NCBI GenBank assembly: GCA_945868825.1
Contig: CAMBMM010000001.1
Location: 1-64,000, forward strand
Source: Sphingobacterium thalpophilum
Lineage (GTDB): Bacteria > Bacteroidota > Bacteroidia > Sphingobacteriales > Sphingobacteriaceae
Length of the DNA stretch: 64,000 nt
Reading direction: 5' to 3'
Made by a program: the position numbers and the translations under genes. The notes beneath the pieces are model-generated. The model saw nothing but the letters and a program-made list of their open reading frames with translations. It made no database searches and was not told the DNA's origin. Below are positions 38,190 through 44,454 of the stretch, in pieces; positions within the stretch are counted from its first letter, which is position 1; each line of letters opens with the position of its first letter.

Positions 38190-39301
38190 AATACTATGTT
38201 ATAGCAGGCGAAGCTTCCGGCGATTTGCACGGGGCCAACCTAATAAAAGCCTTAAAACAAGAAGATGCCCAAGCCGATTTTCGTGGCTTTGGTGGCGATT
38301 TAATGCAAAAAGAGGGTGCTGTTTTAGATAAGCATTGTTCGGAATTGGCTTTTATGGGTTTTGTAGAAGTAGTGGCTAATTTGGGCACTATTTTTAAAAA
38401 TATGAAGTTGGCCAAAGAAGCCGTATTGGCTTATCAGCCCGATGCCCTTATTCTCATTGATTTTCCGGGGTTCAATTTAAAAATTGCACAATTTGCTAAA
38501 GAAAAAGGCATTCCGGTGTTCTTTTACATCTCCCCTAAAGTGTGGGCATGGAACCAGAAAAGAGTGCTCAAAATTAAAAAAGTGGTAGACCATTTGTTTT
38601 GTATTTTACCTTTTGAGGTTGATTTTTACAAAACCTGGGGCATGGAGGTAGATTATGTAGGCAACCCACTTATGGATGCTATTAGTGCGCATAAAGCCGA
38701 TAAAAATTTCCGAAAAACCCATCAGCTTTCCGAAAAACCAATTATTGCCTTATTACCCGGCAGCCGTAAAATGGAGCTGAAACACGTATTACCAGATATG
38801 TTGGCCGCCAGCGATGTATTCCCCGACTATGAATGTGTATTGGCCGGTGCCCCCATGCTTAGTCAAGCGGACTATGCTCCTTATTTGGGCGATAGGAAAA
38901 TTAAAATCATCACCAATGCCACCTACGATTTGTTACTGAATGCCGAGGCAGCCTTGGTGACTTCGGGTACGGCTACCTTAGAAACGGCTTTATTGAAATG
39001 CCCTGAAGTGGTATTATATAAAGGCAATATGCTATCTGTAGCCATTGCTCGGCTTTTGGTAAACATCAAGTTTATATCCTTGGTTAATTTGATACTCGAT
39101 AAACAAGTGGTGAAAGAGCTGATTCAGGAGGACTGTAATCCCGCAGAAATAGCTACCCAATTAGGCCCTTTACTAAGCGATACGCCGCAAAGAGCCCAAA
39201 TGCTAACTGATTATGAAGCCTTAGCAAAACGGGTAGGACCCGCAGGTGCCTCAGAGCGTACGGCAAAACTAGTGCAGAACTATTTGCGTAAATCAAATTA
39301 A
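38186..39301 (+). CDS. lpxB: Lipid-A-disaccharide synthase
   Basis: 371 residues. Glycosyltransferase family 19 enzyme joining UDP-2,3-diacylglucosamine and lipid X in lipid A synthesis, peripheral on the inner membrane. Start MKYYVIAGEASGDLHGANLIKALK is diagnostic; further FRGFGGDLMQKEGA, LIDFPGFNLKIAQFAK, FYISPKVWAWNQKRVLKIKK, LLPGSRKMELKHVLPDM, ALVTSGTATLETAL. Shows that the organism makes LPS, in line with the LptF/G permease. Ends 25 bp before the tRNA-like region. Confidence 0.96.
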   Translation: MKYYVIAGEASGDLHGANLIKALKQEDAQADFRGFGGDLMQKEGAVLDKHCSELAFMGFVEVVANLGTIFKNMKLAKEAVLAYQPDALILIDFPGFNLKIAQFAKEKGIPVFFYISPKVWAWNQKRVLKIKKVVDHLFCILPFEVDFYKTWGMEVDYVGNPLMDAISAHKADKNFRKTHQLSEKPIIALLPGSRKMELKHVLPDMLAASDVFPDYECVLAGAPMLSQADYAPYLGDRKIKIITNATYDLLLNAEAALVTSGTATLETALLKCPEVVLYKGNMLSVAIARLLVNIKFISLVNLILDKQVVKELIQEDCNPAEIATQLGPLLSDTPQRAQMLTDYEALAKRVGPAGASERTAKLVQNYLRKSN

Positions 39302-39326
39302 TTGCCGAAAATTGCAACCAATGTAC

Positions 39327-39381
39327 GGGGGATTAGCTCTCCCGATAGCTAGAGCGTCCCGATGAAAATCGGGAAGGTGAT
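39327..39381 (+). pseudogene. 5' half of a tRNA-Ala copy carrying palindromes
   Basis: Starts GGGGGATTAGCTC, identical to the first 13 nt of the intact tRNA-Ala at 39405. The D-loop is replaced by TCCCGATAGCTA, GAGCG is kept, and the whole anticodon arm is replaced by TCCCGATGAAAATCGGGA, a 7-bp hairpin with a GAAA loop. It ends with GAAGGTGAT, where similarity to tRNA stops; the same 9 nt open the 3' half at 39808. Not a functional tRNA: there is no anticodon and no T-arm. Confidence 0.75.
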
Positions 39382-39404
39382 AGTTACTAATCAAAAATAA
39401 AACC

Positions 39405-39478
39405 GGGGGATTAGCTCATTTGGCTAGAGCGCTTCGCTGGCAGTGAAGAGGTGATCGGTTCGAATCCGATATTCTCCA
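39405..39478 (+). tRNA. tRNA-Ala (GGC)
   Basis: Intact cloverleaf, 74 nt: acceptor GGGGGAT/ATTCTCC (two G-U pairs), D-arm GCTC/GAGC, anticodon arm CTTCG-CTGGCAG-TGAAG with anticodon GGC, T-arm ATCGG-TTCGAAT-CCGAT, discriminator A, no encoded CCA. Decodes GCC/GCU. It is followed at once by a strong terminator. Its 3' end and terminator are repeated exactly 374 bp downstream. The G-U-rich acceptor is less regular than in the tRNA-Met of this window. Confidence 0.92.
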
Positions 39479-39505
39479 CAAAGGCCCCGATTTCGGGGCC
39501 TTTTT
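39468..39505 (+). repeat. 38-bp direct repeat, copy 1 (tRNA-Ala 3' end plus terminator)
   Basis: From GATATTCTCC of the tRNA-Ala acceptor through the GGCCCCGA/TCGGGGCC hairpin to the T-run. Perfectly identical to 39842..39879. The two copies flank the GIY-YIG gene in direct orientation, like att sites of tRNA-targeting elements. Confidence 0.9.
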
Positions 39506-39506
39506 T
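39480..39506 (+). terminator. Terminator of tRNA-Ala
   Basis: AAAGGCCCCGA, short loop, CGGGGCC, T6: a strong intrinsic terminator directly after the tRNA 3' end. Confidence 0.9.
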
Positions 39507-39511
39507 AGTTT

Positions 39512-39530
39512 GGCACTTTGGTGCCCTATT
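39512..39530 (+). terminator. Second small hairpin after tRNA-Ala
   Basis: GGCAC-TTTG-GTGCC followed by CTATTTTTCG, six nt behind the main terminator. Backup terminator or part of the mobile unit. Confidence 0.45.
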
Positions 39531-39546
39531 TTTCGTTAAGGTGAGC

Positions 39547-39798
39547 ATGACTTTCGTAGTGTATATCCTTTATTCCAAGAACCTAGATTGCTATTACATT
39601 GGCCATACCCAAAATTTGAGTATTCGTCTAAGTCAACATAATAGCCAAGTCTCCAAATCAACAAAAAAGACTAACGATTGGGAAATAGTTTACCAAGATT
39701 GTTATGAAACAAGGTCTGCTGCGGTGCATAGAGAGTTAGCAATTAAACGCAAGAAAAGTCGCAAATACATTGAACTGTTGCTAAACAAGTTATCCTAG
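39547..39798 (+). CDS. GIY-YIG nuclease domain protein (single-domain, YhbQ/URI type)
   Basis: 83 residues from ATG 39547 (MTFVVYILYS); the ORF stays open upstream only because it reads through the tRNA and terminator. GIY-YIG signature as VYILYS at 5-10 and YYIGHT at 17-22, then LSIRLSQHN with the catalytic Arg, W44 in NDWEIVYQD, and the metal-binding Glu in RELAIKRKKSRKYIELLL. Known members are nucleases, some in homing or repair; those next to rRNA or tRNA genes in this phylum are of unknown role. The gene lies between two perfect 38-bp repeats and inside a split tRNA-Ala copy, which suggests a mobile cassette. Confidence 0.88.
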   Translation: MTFVVYILYSKNLDCYYIGHTQNLSIRLSQHNSQVSKSTKKTNDWEIVYQDCYETRSAAVHRELAIKRKKSRKYIELLLNKLS

Positions 39799-39807
39799 AA
39801 CTTTCGA

Positions 39808-39855
39808 GAAGGTGATCGGTTCTCCCGATAGGCATCGGGACGATATTCTCCACAA
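39808..39855 (+). pseudogene. 3' half of a tRNA-Ala copy carrying a palindrome
   Basis: Starts GAAGGTGATCGGTT as in the intact tRNA-Ala variable loop and T-stem (minus AG). The T-loop CGAATCC is then replaced by CTCCCGATAGGCATCGGGAC, and it resumes with GATATTCTCCACA, the acceptor 3' strand. Joined to the 5' half at 39327..39381 it would give one full tRNA-shaped sequence in which D-loop, anticodon arm and T-loop are all TCCCGAT-type elements. Confidence 0.75.
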
Positions 39856-39879
39856 AGGCCCCGATTTCGGGGCCTTTTT
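39842..39879 (+). repeat. 38-bp direct repeat, copy 2
   Basis: Identical to 39468..39505: acceptor 3' strand of tRNA-Ala, GGCCCCGA/TCGGGGCC hairpin, T-run. Also acts as a terminator (hairpin 39854..39879). Confidence 0.9.
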
Positions 39880-39904
39880 AATGACATTTTTTTTACAATT
39901 GGGA

Positions 39905-39936
39905 TTTGCCTACTCAGCTACCCAACTCTATGTTTG
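39905..39936 (+). promoter_or_regulatory. Consensus Bacteroidota promoter
   Basis: TTTG at 39905, 20-nt spacer, TATGTTTG at 39929: a full match to TTTG-N(17-23)-TAnnTTTG. Transcription would start near 39942, at the GTG of the small ORF below and about 385 nt upstream of the SulP gene. Confidence 0.55.
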
Positions 39937-39940
39937 TAGC

Positions 39941-40261
39941 GTGAAACAACCTTTGGTTTATATAGCAGCTCATCTCCTTTTACTCATCTTTGCTTTAGGT
40001 GTGATAGAACCCTTGTTTGCTTCATTAAAAGTAACTGGTGCTTTTAAATATGTTGCCGATAGCCAGGCTAACTCCGAAAAAGAAGCTACAGAAAAGGAGA
40101 ATTATGCCAAAGAAAAAGAGCTTAGTTCAAACTTATTTTACGTTCAATCGGAATCTTTTTTCATGGCTGAAATACGCTATGCACACAGCCATCCATCATG
40201 CAATACCGATAGCCACCCTGGTTATTCTACGCTCCCCGAATTACCCCCGAAATCGGTTTAA
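39941..40261 (+). CDS. Unrecognised small protein with N-terminal membrane segment
   Basis: Tentative. From GTG 39941 (KQPLVYIAAHLLLLIFALGVIEPLF) it would give 106 residues with a signal anchor or signal peptide and a charged Glu/Lys middle (SEKEATEKENYAKEKE). The frame is open further back, to ATG 39881 and into the repeat, but that extension looks artificial. A second frame overlaps from ATG 40104 (MPKKKSLVQTYFTFNRN, preceded by AAGGAG), 65 residues. I cannot decide which frame, if any, is translated. The 40262-40326 leader before the SulP gene shows nothing else firm. Confidence 0.35.
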   Translation: MKQPLVYIAAHLLLLIFALGVIEPLFASLKVTGAFKYVADSQANSEKEATEKENYAKEKELSSNLFYVQSESFFMAEIRYAHSHPSCNTDSHPGYSTLPELPPKSV

Positions 40262-40326
40262 TCGACCTTGTTTTTGTATGCCAAAAAGGCGTATGTATTG
40301 ATTAAACCCAAAATTTAAATTTTATT

Positions 40327-41970
40327 ATGAACAAATTTTCTTTTGCTCAACTAAAGAGCGATTTACCTGCGGGTATTGTTGTGTTTTTAGTAGCCCTACC
40401 GTTATGTTTAGGTATTGCCTTAGCTTCTGGTGCCCCGTTTTTTTCTGGAATGATTTCTGGAATTGTGGGCGGAATTTTAGTAGGAGCCCTCAGTAACTCT
40501 CAATTGAGTGTAAGTGGCCCTGCAGCTGGTTTAGCGGCTGTGGTATTGGCATCTATTACCCAATTGGGTGCCTTCGAAACCTTTTTATTAGCCGTAGTTT
40601 TTGCTGGCTTATTTCAATTGGTTTTAGGCTTTTTAAAAGCAGGAGCCATTGCCAATTATTATCCCTCTAGTGTTATAAAAGGCCTATTAACTGCAATTGG
40701 CATCATCATCATCTTAAAGCAAATACCCTATGCCTTTGGCTACAATAAAGATGCCATAGGCGATTTAACTTTTTTGCAAGTAGATGGACAAAATAGTTTT
40801 TCAGAAATTTTAATGGCCATCAGTAAAATTGATTTAGGTGCAAGCTTAATTGCGTTCCTATGTTTGAGCATACTGATTCTATTTGAACAGCCCTTTGTTA
40901 AAAAATGGTTAAAATCACTACCGGGCGGTTTGGTAGCTGTATCACTAGCTTTAGGCCTAAACCAAGTGTTTGTAAGCACCGGTAGTAGTCTTGCTATTAG
41001 TGGCGACCAATTAGTAAATGTACCTGTTGCAGCTTCTTTATCTGATTTCTGGGGCTTCTTTACCTTCCCCGATTTTTCACAATTAAGCAACCCTCAGGTT
41101 TATTTGGTGGCCTTAACCATAGCAGCTGTTGCTTCCATAGAAACGCTTTTATGTATAGAAGCCGTAGATAAATTAGATCCGAAAAAGCGGGTAACCTCAA
41201 CCACTAGAGAGTTAGTGGCACAAGGTATTGGCAACATGGCCTCGGGTTTAATTGGGGGCTTGCCCATTACGAGTGTAATTGTACGTAGCTCCGCTAATTT
41301 AAATGCCAATGCGCAATCTAAGCTGTCTACCATTATTCATGGCTTCTTGTTACTGATTTGCGTAAGCCTAATTCCGGTACTACTCAATAAAATTCCATTG
41401 GCGGCTTTGGCCAGTATTTTATTGGTAACGGGCTATAAATTATGTAACCCTGCACTATTTAAACAAATGTTTAGTTTGGGTAAATATCAATGGGTGCCTT
41501 TTATGGTAACGGTAATATGCGTTGTTTTTACCGATTTATTAACCGGTGTAGGTATAGGTTTGGTGGCAAGTGTATTAGCGCTATTATATGGCAATTACAG
41601 GAATTCTTATTATTTCCATAAAGAGAACCACCACGAGGGAGATGTGATATTAATTCACCTACCTGAAGAAGTTTCATTTTTAAATAAAGCTAGCATCAAA
41701 CTAACCTTAGATCATTTACCTGCAAACAGCAGGGTGGTCATAGATGCACAAGATGCACATTATATAGACTACGATGTGTTGGAGATTATTCGCGATTTTA
41801 CCAGCATTCAAGCCAAGCAAAAAAATATCGATTGTAAAACTGTGGGCTTTAAAGATCGCTATGGTGTAACCAATACCGATAATGTACAATCTATTAAAGA
41901 ATACCTCCCGGCTTACCCAGCTGTAAACTTGTCTGCGCCGGTAAAATCATTAAAAAAAGTTAAAAAATAA
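40327..41970 (+). CDS. SulP family inorganic anion transporter
   Basis: 547 residues. N-terminal SulP core with about 12-14 helices (LKSDLPAGIVVFLVALPLCLGIALASGAPFFSGMISGIVGG at the start, VSGPAAGLAAVV, and GQGIGN-like VAQGIGNMASGLIGGLPITSVIVRSSAN). A cytoplasmic STAS domain follows (about 430-520). The family carries sulfate, bicarbonate and other anions. The next gene, 11 nt downstream, is a beta-carbonic anhydrase, which favours bicarbonate (BicA-like use) over sulfate; this is inference. Confidence 0.92.
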   Translation: MNKFSFAQLKSDLPAGIVVFLVALPLCLGIALASGAPFFSGMISGIVGGILVGALSNSQLSVSGPAAGLAAVVLASITQLGAFETFLLAVVFAGLFQLVLGFLKAGAIANYYPSSVIKGLLTAIGIIIILKQIPYAFGYNKDAIGDLTFLQVDGQNSFSEILMAISKIDLGASLIAFLCLSILILFEQPFVKKWLKSLPGGLVAVSLALGLNQVFVSTGSSLAISGDQLVNVPVAASLSDFWGFFTFPDFSQLSNPQVYLVALTIAAVASIETLLCIEAVDKLDPKKRVTSTTRELVAQGIGNMASGLIGGLPITSVIVRSSANLNANAQSKLSTIIHGFLLLICVSLIPVLLNKIPLAALASILLVTGYKLCNPALFKQMFSLGKYQWVPFMVTVICVVFTDLLTGVGIGLVASVLALLYGNYRNSYYFHKENHHEGDVILIHLPEEVSFLNKASIKLTLDHLPANSRVVIDAQDAHYIDYDVLEIIRDFTSIQAKQKNIDCKTVGFKDRYGVTNTDNVQSIKEYLPAYPAVNLSAPVKSLKKVKK

Positions 41971-41981
41971 ATTAAACTATT

Positions 41982-42623
41982 ATGAGAACTCACAATAAAG
42001 AATCACAAACATCTATGACGCCAGAAACGGCAATAGCCATTTTAAAAGAGGGCAACGAACGCTTTGTAGGGAACCTAAAATTTAACCGCAATTTATTGCA
42101 ACAAGTAAACGAAACACGCGATGGCCAATGGCCTTTTGCAGTGGTTTTAAGCTGTATTGATAGTCGTACCTCGGCCGAATTGGTTTTTGACCAAGGCATG
42201 GGTGATATTTTTAGCGTACGCATTGCCGGAAATATTATAAACGAAGATATTTTGGGCAGTATGGAGTTTGCCTGCAAAGTAGCGGGCTCTAAATTTATAG
42301 TGGTATTGGGCCATACCAAATGCGGAGCCGTAAAAGGTGCTTGCGACCATGTTGAACTGGGTAATTTAACTACGCTTCTAGCTAAATTACAACCGGCGGT
42401 AAGTTGTGAAACACAAACTACCCTAAATAGAGATTCATCAAATGCTGTTTTTGTAGAAAACGTGGCTAAAATTAATGTGGAAGAAGCGGTAGGTGAAATT
42501 CAGGCCAAAAGCCCTATTCTAAAAGAGATGATTGATAAAGGCGAAATTGGCATATGTGGTGCCATGTACAATGTAGAAACTGGGCAAGTAGAGTTTTACG
42601 AACATACGCTCCGCTTAAATTAA
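41982..42623 (+). CDS. Beta-class carbonic anhydrase
   Basis: 213 residues. Zinc enzyme interconverting CO2 and bicarbonate. Ligands Cys58 (LSCIDSRTSAE with the Asp-Arg dyad), His111 and Cys114 (VVLGHTKCGAVKGA). No signal peptide, so cytoplasmic. Forms an operon with the SulP gene and is followed by a strong terminator. Together they can take in and equilibrate bicarbonate, for carboxylation reactions or pH balance. Confidence 0.93.
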   Translation: MRTHNKESQTSMTPETAIAILKEGNERFVGNLKFNRNLLQQVNETRDGQWPFAVVLSCIDSRTSAELVFDQGMGDIFSVRIAGNIINEDILGSMEFACKVAGSKFIVVLGHTKCGAVKGACDHVELGNLTTLLAKLQPAVSCETQTTLNRDSSNAVFVENVAKINVEEAVGEIQAKSPILKEMIDKGEIGICGAMYNVETGQVEFYEHTLRLN

Positions 42624-42636
42624 TCATTGAATAGCT

Positions 42637-42670
42637 ATAGCCGCTCTGAATTAGGAGCGGCTATTTATTT
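42637..42670 (+). terminator. Terminator after carbonic anhydrase
   Basis: ATAGCCGCTC, 8-nt loop, GAGCGGCTAT then TTATTTT: a perfect 10-bp stem closing the sulP-carbonic anhydrase unit. Confidence 0.85.
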
Positions 42671-42674
42671 TACG

Positions 42675-43412
42675 ATGAAAAAATGTATTCTCTTTTTCGT
42701 ACTCTTTTGCACCCATACACTGCATGCTCAGTATAGCCGTACGCAAGATGAAAACACTATATATTGGCTCCAAACAGTAGCTAATGTAACTATTCATCCA
42801 AAATGGACCTTGTACGCTGAACAGCAATTGCGCCAGGTGGGCGATATCGCTTCACCACAGCAGCGTTTACTTCGCTTGGGGCTAACCTACAAAGTGCATC
42901 CCGATGTGAATGTGCATGCTGGCTATGGTTTTGTAAAAACATTTGTATACGGTGATTATCCTATTGCGGCAGATGGCGCTTTTCCCGAACACCGCATCTA
43001 TGAGCAAATTACCTTTAAGCAGCCAATTGCTACCTGGACTATTCAACACCGGTTTAGGCTAGAGCAACGTTGGTTGGCAAAATTATCAAGTAACCAAGCC
43101 ACTCAGTGGGTGTACCTCAATAGAATTCGGTACCAATTTAGAGCCCAAAAACCGCTTTTAACCAAAGCTAATAATCAGGTTTTTGCAGCGGTAGCTAATG
43201 AAGTGTTTATAGGTGCAGGCAAACAATTGGGTGCCAATATTTTCGATCAGAACCGTTTTTCGGTACTATTGGGTTATAGTGCTTCTAAAAAAATCAATTT
43301 CGAACTTGGTTATTTGTACCAAATTTTACAGCAAGGTAAACCACTTGCAAATAACAGCGTAGTGATGCAACATAATTCGGGCTTCATAGGCGCTGCACAA
43401 TTTTCTTTTTAG
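42675..43412 (+). CDS. DUF2490 secreted/outer-membrane protein
   Basis: 245 residues from ATG 42675 with signal peptide MKKCILFFVLFCTHTLHAQ. The body is a series of short beta strands ending in aromatic residues (WTIQHRFRLEQRWLAK, FAAVANEVFIGAG, NFELGYLYQILQ, terminal GFIGAAQFSF). This is DUF2490 and fits a small outer-membrane barrel. Function unknown. It begins ten nt after the preceding terminator hairpin, so it needs its own promoter or read-through; followed by its own terminator. Confidence 0.82.
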   Translation: MKKCILFFVLFCTHTLHAQYSRTQDENTIYWLQTVANVTIHPKWTLYAEQQLRQVGDIASPQQRLLRLGLTYKVHPDVNVHAGYGFVKTFVYGDYPIAADGAFPEHRIYEQITFKQPIATWTIQHRFRLEQRWLAKLSSNQATQWVYLNRIRYQFRAQKPLLTKANNQVFAAVANEVFIGAGKQLGANIFDQNRFSVLLGYSASKKINFELGYLYQILQQGKPLANNSVVMQHNSGFIGAAQFSF

Positions 43413-43440
43413 GTTTGTTTGTTTTTTATTTATCAACCGA

Positions 43441-43468
43441 AGCCACCCATAATTGGGTGGCTTTTTTT
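43441..43468 (+). terminator. Terminator after DUF2490 gene
   Basis: AGCCACCC-ATAATT-GGGTGGCT followed by T6: perfect 8-bp stem. Confidence 0.9.
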
Positions 43469-43556
43469 ATACGGCTAATTTTAGGATATTTATCCAAAAT
43501 AATCAGATTTAAAGTGCTGATGGTTTCGTTCAAGATTTTTTTGTTTTAAATTCATC

Positions 43557-44357
43557 ATGGAAATTTTAGGATATATAGCGGCCATAGGTATTGGTCTTTC
43601 ATTGGGTTTAGTAGGTGCTGGAGGTTCTATTTTAACCGTGCCGGTGTTGGTGTATTTATTTGGTATAGATGCCACCTTAGCCACAGCTTATTCCTTGGTT
43701 ATTATTTCAGCCACTACTTCGGTGGGTGCTTTTAAAAATTATCAAAAGCAATTGGTCAGTTTTTCGGTGGCCTTCTCCTTCGGATTAAGTTCTATGCTTA
43801 CCGTATTTTTAATCCGCCATTTTATTTTGCCGGTCATTCCATTTGAGTTGTTTAGTTTTCAGGGGCTTGTGGTTTATAAATCAGCAGCCACCATGCTTGT
43901 ATTTGCGCTGTTAATGTTGGTGGCAGCTTATTTTATGATACGAGCTCAGTCTACTTCCCAAAAGCTTACTAATGCTCCGGCATCCGTACTTAAACTTTTG
44001 CTTTACGGCATTAGCGCTGGTTTCATTACCGGATTTTTAGGTGCGGGAGGAGGTTTTGTACTTATTCCTGCATTGGTATTAGTAGTGCAGCTGCCCATGA
44101 AAAAAGCGGTGGGTACTTCTTTGCTTATTATAGCCTTAAATTCTTTGGTTGGTATTGCCGGCGATTGGGGACATGTACAAATAGATTGGTTATTTGCCGC
44201 ATCGCTCATTGCCTTAGCACTGTTGGGACTTTTCATCGGGGTGGTGCTTTCTGCAAAACTCCCCGATATGCTATTGAAAAAATATTTTGGATGGTTTGTT
44301 TTTTGTATGGGTTTGGTGGTAATGCTCTCCGAACTTTACAATTTTCTGTTAAAATAA
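43557..44357 (+). CDS. TauE/SafE family sulfite/sulfur-anion exporter
   Basis: 266 residues, about eight helices in two repeated halves. Each half has the glycine-rich family motif: GLSLGLVGAGGSILTVPVLVYLFGID near the N-terminus and GFITGFLGAGGGFVLIPALVLVV in the middle. Members export sulfite, sulfoacetate, taurine-derived or related anions. It directly precedes the persulfide dioxygenase/rhodanese gene (97 bp), so an export step for sulfite or thiosulfate made by that enzyme is likely. Confidence 0.9.
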   Translation: MEILGYIAAIGIGLSLGLVGAGGSILTVPVLVYLFGIDATLATAYSLVIISATTSVGAFKNYQKQLVSFSVAFSFGLSSMLTVFLIRHFILPVIPFELFSFQGLVVYKSAATMLVFALLMLVAAYFMIRAQSTSQKLTNAPASVLKLLLYGISAGFITGFLGAGGGFVLIPALVLVVQLPMKKAVGTSLLIIALNSLVGIAGDWGHVQIDWLFAASLIALALLGLFIGVVLSAKLPDMLLKKYFGWFVFCMGLVVMLSELYNFLLK

Positions 44358-44383
44358 GCTACATGTAAAATAGTTAGTGCGGC

Positions 44384-44397
44384 GTGACCTTTGTCAC
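44384..44397 (+). promoter_or_regulatory. Crp/Fnr-type palindrome
   Basis: GTGAC-CTTT-GTCAC, a perfect dyad of the Crp/Fnr half-site type, ending directly before the -33 element of the following promoter. Its centre lies near -43 of the inferred start site, a class II activator position. Confidence 0.6.
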
Positions 44398-44427
44398 TTG
44401 AATAGCGCTATTTTAAAAATATCTTTG
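44398..44427 (+). promoter_or_regulatory. Promoter of the persulfide dioxygenase gene
   Basis: TTG at 44398, 19-nt spacer, TATCTTTG at 44420, a match to the Bacteroidota consensus, 27 nt before the ATG. Confidence 0.6.
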
Positions 44428-44454
44428 TAATAAATAATACTATCCTGTTTATAT

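Noticed and set aside
39451-39546. N-terminal extension of the GIY-YIG frame back into the tRNA-Ala
   Set aside because: It reads through the tRNA T-arm and terminator; the family begins at the VYILYS segment just after ATG 39547.
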